Below are positions 17,030 through 21,088 of a stretch of DNA of 21,088 nucleotides, one piece after another (within the stretch, counting starts at the first letter, position 1; each line of letters begins with the position of its first letter). Where the stretch lies: contig JBAZMD010000014.1 of NCBI GenBank assembly GCA_041649955.1, forward strand, positions 1 to 21,088. Reading direction: 5' to 3'. Position numbers and translations under genes: made by a program. Under the pieces are notes generated by a model. That model was not told the DNA's origin. It saw only the letters and a list, made by a program, of their open reading frames with translations, and did not search any database. This DNA comes from JAQUPP01 sp041649955 (GTDB taxonomy: Bacteria; Patescibacteriota; Patescibacteriia; UBA2591; JAQUPP01).

Positions 17030-17953
17030 TTATTGTTTAAATACTCCGTCAACTAAGGTTAAATCAATGGAAAAAGTAACAACCCCTGACGAAGCTCTAA
17101 CGATACTTGCAGCTTGGGCATTTTTAACAAAATCGGGAGCATTATTAAAAACAATAATTTGCCGAGCCACCGAGATTAAATCTTTAGCCGTTGCCGATAG
17201 ATGAACTGTTCCACTCGTATCGGCGGAAAAATCACCGAAATAAACATCCTGAATAGTATAAATTTCCAGCAAGCTGAAAAATCTAGTCCAGTAAACATGA
17301 TTAGCTAAAATTTCTTCCACTTTCATGGCTTTTTTTTCCAAAGACGCAACATTGTTTCTAACTTTTAACAATGGATAAGTCTTTGCTTCTAAAAGTTGCG
17401 ATTCAATTTTGAGTCTATCTCTCTCATCTTTTAATTGTTCAAAGTGCCAATTTGTATATAATAAAACAATAAAAAAAACCGTGATAACGACAATTATTGT
17501 CGCGGAAAGAATCAGCATTTTTTCCTTTACAATTCTGGGAATAATCATTTCTTGACCCGGCATTAAAGTAATTTCCGGAGTTTGCGAAATTTCGGCAAAA
17601 ATTTTTGCCTCTCGCGACTTGTTAACCGACGTACGAATTATTTCCGGTTTTTTTTCAGGTTCTTTTTTTGGTTCTTCTTGAATAAGAAGTTCGGCCAACT
17701 CGGACATTTTTTCCTTTTTATCGCCTTGAAAAATTTCAGGTTCAACTATTTTTAAATTAGAAATTGGCTGCTCTTTCGGCGCGGCTGATTGTTTTTTAAA
17801 ATTAAACCAACCGATTTTCGGTTCGGCGGTTTTAGGCAAAACCGGATTTTTTTCCTTAATCGGCTGAGAAAATTTTATTTCCGCAGGTTCTTCGGTTTTT
17901 TTATTTATTTTTTCGTCTTCCCTCATCTCTTCGGGAAGTAAATTGATAGACAT
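17030..17953 (-). CDS. pilN: Type IV pilus assembly protein PilN with long N-terminal linker
   Basis: 307 residues, longer than usual for PilN (about 180-220). The N-terminus MSINLLPEE contains the PilM-binding INLLP motif. A charged Pro/Glu/Lys-rich linker (about 10-125) follows. Then comes a second, similar motif 'ITLMPGQE' (128-135) just before the membrane helix (146-166). A coiled coil (about 170-215) and the periplasmic fold (about 220-307) complete it. In typical PilN the motif lies close to the helix, so the second motif is at the expected place and the first looks extra. It sits between pilM and pilO. The 86-nt gap to pilM carries short tandem repeats. Confidence 0.88.
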   Translation of the reverse strand: MSINLLPEEMREDEKINKKTEEPAEIKFSQPIKEKNPVLPKTAEPKIGWFNFKKQSAAPKEQPISNLKIVEPEIFQGDKKEKMSELAELLIQEEPKKEPEKKPEIIRTSVNKSREAKIFAEISQTPEITLMPGQEMIIPRIVKEKMLILSATIIVVITVFFIVLLYTNWHFEQLKDERDRLKIESQLLEAKTYPLLKVRNNVASLEKKAMKVEEILANHVYWTRFFSLLEIYTIQDVYFGDFSADTSGTVHLSATAKDLISVARQIIVFNNAPDFVKNAQAASIVRASSGVVTFSIDLTLVDGVFKQ

Positions 17954-17956
17954 ATT

Positions 17957-18033
17957 ATTAGCTTCTTAGGAATTAGCTTATTAGCTTATTAGCTTCTTAG
18001 GAATTAGCTTCTTGCCTAAAAAGCTAAGAAGCT
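17957..18033. repeat. Short direct repeats and hairpin between pilM and pilN
   Basis: A 23-nt unit beginning ATTAGCTTCTTAGGAA occurs identically at 17957-17979 and 17988-18010, with TTAGCTTA spacers. A stem AGCTTCTT (18006-18013) / AAGAAGCT (18026-18033) follows. This is simple slippage-prone sequence and may act as a weak attenuator. Confidence 0.6.
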
Positions 18034-18039
18034 GGTTTA

Positions 18040-19083
18040 TCAGTCTAACTGTCTCAATGCCAAGCCAATGGCTACGGCAAAGCGCGGCGCCACTTCTTCA
18101 AGAGCCGGTTTTAATTCTTCCGGATATGCCACTCTTGCCCACGGATCGCCGACTATTACTTTAGTATTGAGCGTTTGTGAAAAATAATTGGCTAAATTCG
18201 GCAAATAAGCTGAACCGCCTGAAAGAATAATTTTTTCCACGGTTTTATTAGATTGGCCTTGATAAAGTTTTAATGAATAAATCACTTCATCAATCACGGG
18301 CTTCAAAATACTTTCTATAATGGCAGGTATTTTGGAAGCGCCGCTTAATCCTATATCCCTTTTGAATTGCTCGGCTCTTTTAAAATCAATATTTAAACTA
18401 TTGGCAATGGCACGAGTAATAGTCACGCCTCCGATATTTATACTTCGATTTAAAGTCGGCACTCCTTTTTCAATAATAATAATATCAGTAGTCAAAGCGC
18501 TAGTATCAACAATCATAGTCGTTGACTGAGATTTGCCGATTAAAACTCGCGACAAAGCAAAAGATTCCGTTTCCAACGAAAGCAACTGCAAATCAGCCTG
18601 CTTGAATATTTCAACATACCGCTTAACCAAATTTCTGGAAGCGGCTGTCAAAAGAATGCGATAATTTTTTCTTTGAGCGTCAACGGCAATCGTATCAATG
18701 ATCCGCCAATCTAAAATCACGTCCTCAATCGGCATGGGAATAAATTTTTTCGCTTCCCAATGAACCGCGTCGCCCAGTTCTTGTTTTTTCATTACCGGCA
18801 AAGTAATAACCGAATTAAAAACGGAAAAACTCGGCAAAGCGGTTATCGCCTTATAAGAAGTCACGCCGGCTGTTTTATACGTTTTTTTAAGCAAATCGGC
18901 TACCTGCCGCAGAACTTCATTTGGATCGCCTTTAACAATATCCCCCATGGCTCGTTCGGCATAACCATAAGTCATCAAGGTTGGCACGCCTTGCTCTTTT
19001 TTAAGTTCCACCAATTTAATACTGGTAGAGCCCAAATCAATTCCCAAATAACTTTCTTGTTTTTTAAAACCGAAAAAACTCAT
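18040..19083 (-). CDS. pilM: Type IV pilus assembly protein PilM (actin-like ATPase)
   Basis: 347 residues from the ATG at 19081-19083; a TTG five codons upstream is a weaker alternative. Motifs of the actin-like fold are the phosphate-1 loop 'YLGIDLGSTSIKLVEL' (about 12-27), 'DAVHWEAKKFIPMPIEDVILDW' (split DAVHWEAKKF, IPMPIEDVILDW), phosphate-2 'TMIVDTSALTTDIIII', and the adenosine motif 'KIILSGGSAYLPNL'. PilM is cytoplasmic and binds the INLLP motif of PilN. It is the first gene of the operon, with a promoter at 19144-19172, and ends with TGA. Confidence 0.94.
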   Translation of the reverse strand: MSFFGFKKQESYLGIDLGSTSIKLVELKKEQGVPTLMTYGYAERAMGDIVKGDPNEVLRQVADLLKKTYKTAGVTSYKAITALPSFSVFNSVITLPVMKKQELGDAVHWEAKKFIPMPIEDVILDWRIIDTIAVDAQRKNYRILLTAASRNLVKRYVEIFKQADLQLLSLETESFALSRVLIGKSQSTTMIVDTSALTTDIIIIEKGVPTLNRSINIGGVTITRAIANSLNIDFKRAEQFKRDIGLSGASKIPAIIESILKPVIDEVIYSLKLYQGQSNKTVEKIILSGGSAYLPNLANYFSQTLNTKVIVGDPWARVAYPEELKPALEEVAPRFAVAIGLALRQLD

Positions 19084-19111
19084 ATATTTACTTATCAACT
19101 TATTCGCTTAT

Positions 19112-19140
19112 TTGCTTATCTACTTTATTTAGCTTATAAT
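19112..19140 (+). promoter_or_regulatory. comF: Candidate comF promoter
   Basis: TTGCTT (19112-19117), a 17-nt spacer and consensus TATAAT (19135-19140). It overlaps the leader of the divergent pilM transcript, so the two promoters probably influence each other. Confidence 0.5.
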
Positions 19141-19143
19141 GCC

Positions 19144-19172
19144 ATTATACTATAAAATGCCATTTACGACAA
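19144..19172 (-). promoter_or_regulatory. Promoter of the pil operon
   Basis: On the minus strand TTGTCG (19167-19172) is followed after 17 nt by consensus TATAAT (19144-19149). The predicted start is near 19137, about 54 nt before the pilM ATG. It lies face to face with the comF promoter. Confidence 0.65.
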
Positions 19173-19178
19173 TGAAAA

Positions 19179-19904
19179 ATGTGGATAACAAATATCAATA
19201 AAATCAAGGATTTTTTTCTTAAATTATTTTTCCCGATTAGCTGCCTGAATTGCGGCCAAGAGAATTATTTTATTTGCCCGATTTGCTTGGAGAATATTCC
19301 TATTTTAGATGAATTAACTTGCCCGATTTGCCGCAAGAAAACAATTGACGGCAGGCTTCATCATAAATGCTGTTTTAATTTAGACGGCATTATTATTGCC
19401 GTTAATTATAATCAGCCGCTGGTCAAAAAAGCTATTCGCAATTTTAAATACGCGCCTTATTCTTTCCCTTTGGCTAAAAATCTGGCTTTTTTAATCATTA
19501 AGCGGCTCAAAAGATCTCCTGTTTTTATTTCTTATTTCATAAAAAATGATTTTGTTTTAATGCCTATTCCAATTACGCGGCGCAAATTGGCCCAACGAGG
19601 CTATAATCAGTCATTATTGCTAGCCGAAGAATTGTCAAAAGAATTCAACTGGCCAATAATGGAAATTTTAACAAAAATCAGAGATACCAAGTCTCAAACT
19701 AGTCTTAACAAAGAAGAGCGAAAAAATAATGTTAAAAATGTTTTTGCGATTGATAAAAAATTTACCGAAGCCGAAATAAAAAATAAAAACATCATTTTAA
19801 TTGATGATGTTTTCACGACCGGCGCGACTTTATTTGAAGCAGCCAGAATTTTGCGCCAATCCGGAGTCAAAGAAATCTGGGCCATTGTTTTAGCGCATGA
19901 CTGA
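19179..19904 (+). CDS. comF: ComF family protein
   Basis: 241 residues. The N-terminus carries zinc-finger cysteines ('CLNCGQENYFICPIC', 'CPICRKK', 'HHKCC'). The C-terminal half is a type I phosphoribosyltransferase fold with the PRPP-binding loop 'IILIDDVFTTGAT' and 'RGYNQSLLLAEEL', both hallmarks of ComF. In naturally competent bacteria ComF acts in the cytoplasm on incoming single-stranded DNA. The ATG at 19179 starts the frame without a Shine-Dalgarno. It is divergent from the pil operon, a pairing that supports a DNA-uptake role for this pilus, which is inference. Confidence 0.93.
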   Translation: MWITNINKIKDFFLKLFFPISCLNCGQENYFICPICLENIPILDELTCPICRKKTIDGRLHHKCCFNLDGIIIAVNYNQPLVKKAIRNFKYAPYSFPLAKNLAFLIIKRLKRSPVFISYFIKNDFVLMPIPITRRKLAQRGYNQSLLLAEELSKEFNWPIMEILTKIRDTKSQTSLNKEERKNNVKNVFAIDKKFTEAEIKNKNIILIDDVFTTGATLFEAARILRQSGVKEIWAIVLAHD

Positions 19905-19922
19905 AAAATAAAATTTAGAATA

Positions 19923-19964
19923 TAGAATTTAGAATAAATTTTAATCTTATAATTCTAAATTCTA
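19923..19964. terminator. AT-rich hairpin between convergent comF and lgt
   Basis: TAGAATTTAGAAT (19923-19935) / ATTCTAAATTCTA (19952-19964) is a perfect 13-bp stem with a 16-nt loop. It overlaps the last codons of lgt, whose tail is written in the same TAGAATTTAGAAT-type simple repeat. It may serve as a weak bidirectional terminator. Confidence 0.5.
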
Positions 19965-20770
19965 GATTCCAGATTCCTAATTCTAATAAAAATTATCCAG
20001 CCAGTAACAAACATTAGAACAGCCATTATTTGCGCCAATCTTAAACCTAAAAATATCAGCTGAGGGTTAACTCTTAAAAACTCAATGAAGAACCGGCCCA
20101 TAGAATAAAGAATTAAATAAACAGCAAAAATAGTGCCCGGTTTTCTCGCCGTTGTCCGCGTTATTATTATAATCAAGACAATAAAAATCAAAAAATCCCA
20201 AAGAGATTCGTATAAAAAAACCGGATGAAAATACTGAAATGATTCCATTCCTGCCAAGCGATTGGACAAAGAAATGGGAATGCCCCAAGGCAAATTGGTC
20301 GGCAAACCGTAAAGCTCCTGATTAAACCAATTCCCCCATCGGCCGATTGCTTGTCCTAAAATCAGAGCCGGCGCGAATAAATCAGCAAAAAATAAAAAAG
20401 AAAAATTCTCTCCCCTTTTTTTAAATTTCTTAGAAAAAATATATAAAACAATTCCCCCGCCGATCAAAGCGCCATAGATGCCTAATCCGCCGTGCCAAAA
20501 TTTAATCATCTCTGACGGATTATGAAAATAATAATCAGGTTCGCAAAGAATATGGTAAATTCTCGCGCCGATCAAGCCGAAAATCACTGAATAAAAAATA
20601 ATGTCTTCAATAATTTCTTTTTTTACTTCGTATTTTTTAGCCAATTTTAAAATCAATAAAAAACCCAAAATACCGGCTAAAACCATTAATAATCCATACC
20701 AATGAATAGTTAAGAGCCCCAGCCTGAAAACAGGTTGAGGCTCAAAATTATGCAAAAAATTCAGAATCAT
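19955..20770 (-). CDS. lgt: Prolipoprotein diacylglyceryl transferase Lgt
   Basis: 271 residues with about seven membrane helices. Lgt transfers diacylglycerol from phosphatidylglycerol to the lipobox cysteine of prolipoproteins. Family motifs are 'IHWYGLLMVLAG', 'GLIGARIYHIL', 'GGLGIYGALIGG' and the signature 'GQAIGRWGNWFNQELYG' (about residues 138-154), followed by 'HPVFLYESLWD'. Key His, Arg, Asn and Glu positions are all present. The final residues (NLESRI) are encoded within a simple AT repeat, so the C-terminus may have been extended recently. The start ATG follows the DsbA-like stop by 3 nt. Confidence 0.95.
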   Translation of the reverse strand: MILNFLHNFEPQPVFRLGLLTIHWYGLLMVLAGILGFLLILKLAKKYEVKKEIIEDIIFYSVIFGLIGARIYHILCEPDYYFHNPSEMIKFWHGGLGIYGALIGGGIVLYIFSKKFKKRGENFSFLFFADLFAPALILGQAIGRWGNWFNQELYGLPTNLPWGIPISLSNRLAGMESFQYFHPVFLYESLWDFLIFIVLIIIITRTTARKPGTIFAVYLILYSMGRFFIEFLRVNPQLIFLGLRLAQIMAVLMFVTGWIIFIRIRNLESRI

Positions 20771-20773
20771 ATT

Positions 20774-21088
20774 TTATTTACAGCTTCCGGCGGCTGTTCC
20801 GGTCGTATTTTCCAAAACAGTCTGGCATTCCGCAGGAGGAGTGGTAAATGATTTGCAAATCGCTTGTTTATATCCTTCGGTTGTTCTGTCTCCCTGATAA
20901 ATTACGCCATTAATTAAAAGCGTCGGAGAACCTTCAATACCATATTTCTGATTCAGTGTCACTTCTTGAGCTAATAAAGTTTCCGCTTCTGTTTTTTGGC
21001 AAGATTTTATTTTTTTAACATCAATCCCGGCCGTTTTGGCAAAACCTTCCCATTTTTCTTCAACAGTTTGAGGATCAGAACCCTTATT
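20774..21088 (-). CDS. DsbA-like thioredoxin-fold protein, C-terminal part
   Basis: The frame is open from the window edge, giving the last 104 residues; the start and the active-site CxxC lie outside. 'YGIEGSPTLLINGVIYQGDRT' (split YGIEGSPTLLING, VIYQGDRT) contains the cis-proline 'GSPT' typical of DsbA/DsbG-type thiol oxidoreductases, which are extracytoplasmic disulfide enzymes. After it, 'AICKSFTTPPAECQTVL' and the final 'SCK' supply extra cysteines. It is 3 nt from lgt on the same strand, so the two are co-transcribed in an envelope-maturation context. An in-frame Met at 20962 is internal to the domain and not the start. Confidence 0.8.
   Translation of the reverse strand, partial: NKGSDPQTVEEKWEGFAKTAGIDVKKIKSCQKTEAETLLAQEVTLNQKYGIEGSPTLLINGVIYQGDRTTEGYKQAICKSFTTPPAECQTVLENTTGTAAGSCK

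Noticed and set aside
17957..18033. CRISPR-like array between pilM and pilN
   Set aside because: Two repeats spaced by 8 nt of near-repeat sequence; there are no spacers and no cas genes.

Overview
The window is AT-rich and gene-dense, and it looks like a chromosomal segment of a Candidate Phyla Radiation (Patescibacteria, Parcubacteria-like) bacterium. This is an inference from gene content. An ECF-type sigma factor sits next to a DUF5667-type membrane anti-sigma candidate. There is a repeat-type surface protein, a compact type IV pilus (T4P) locus without pilin genes, several short conserved proteins of unknown function, and hardly any Shine-Dalgarno sequences. TGA is read as stop (18040-18042 and 5541-5543), so the code is standard and not the TGA=Gly code of Gracilibacteria/SR1.

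Layout. Positions 1-2267 (minus) hold a surface protein cut by the window start, a DUF5667-like protein and its sigma factor. Positions 2470-4781 (minus) are a three-gene run: a small conserved protein, a multi-pass membrane protein, and an HtrA/PDZ protein that has lost its catalytic triad. Positions 4999-7957 (minus) are a tight operon rarA - MFS transporter - queH. Positions 8223-8945 (plus) are a promoter, tRNA-Pro(CGG), a DUF6580-like membrane protein and a bidirectional terminator. Positions 9012-11247 (minus) carry an EamA transporter, mutM, a Nudix hydrolase and a fossil copy of the mutM 3' end. Positions 11274-11451 hold tRNA-Val(CAC) nested between the two halves of another tRNA. Positions 11641-19083 (minus) are the T4P operon, transcribed pilM-pilN-pilO-small membrane protein-pilB-pilT-like-pilC. 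Divergent from it is comF (19179-19904). Then come lgt and the end of a DsbA-like gene (minus).

How they fit. pilM/N/O form the inner-membrane platform, pilB powers extension, and pilC is the platform protein. comF beside them suggests DNA uptake. The pilT-like protein has lost every ATPase motif, so retraction power must come from elsewhere or not be used. DsbA-like and Lgt proteins would serve envelope protein maturation.

The most unusual signal is a composite structured element of 110-167 nt. It occurs three times, each copy starting on the stop codon of pilB, the pilT-like gene or pilC. The base helix overlaps the stop codon, bulges lie at the same places, and compensatory base changes preserve the helices. 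Several other intergenic gaps (619-745, 2307-2422, 4814-4968) hold unrelated long stem-loop elements. All structures were folded by eye.
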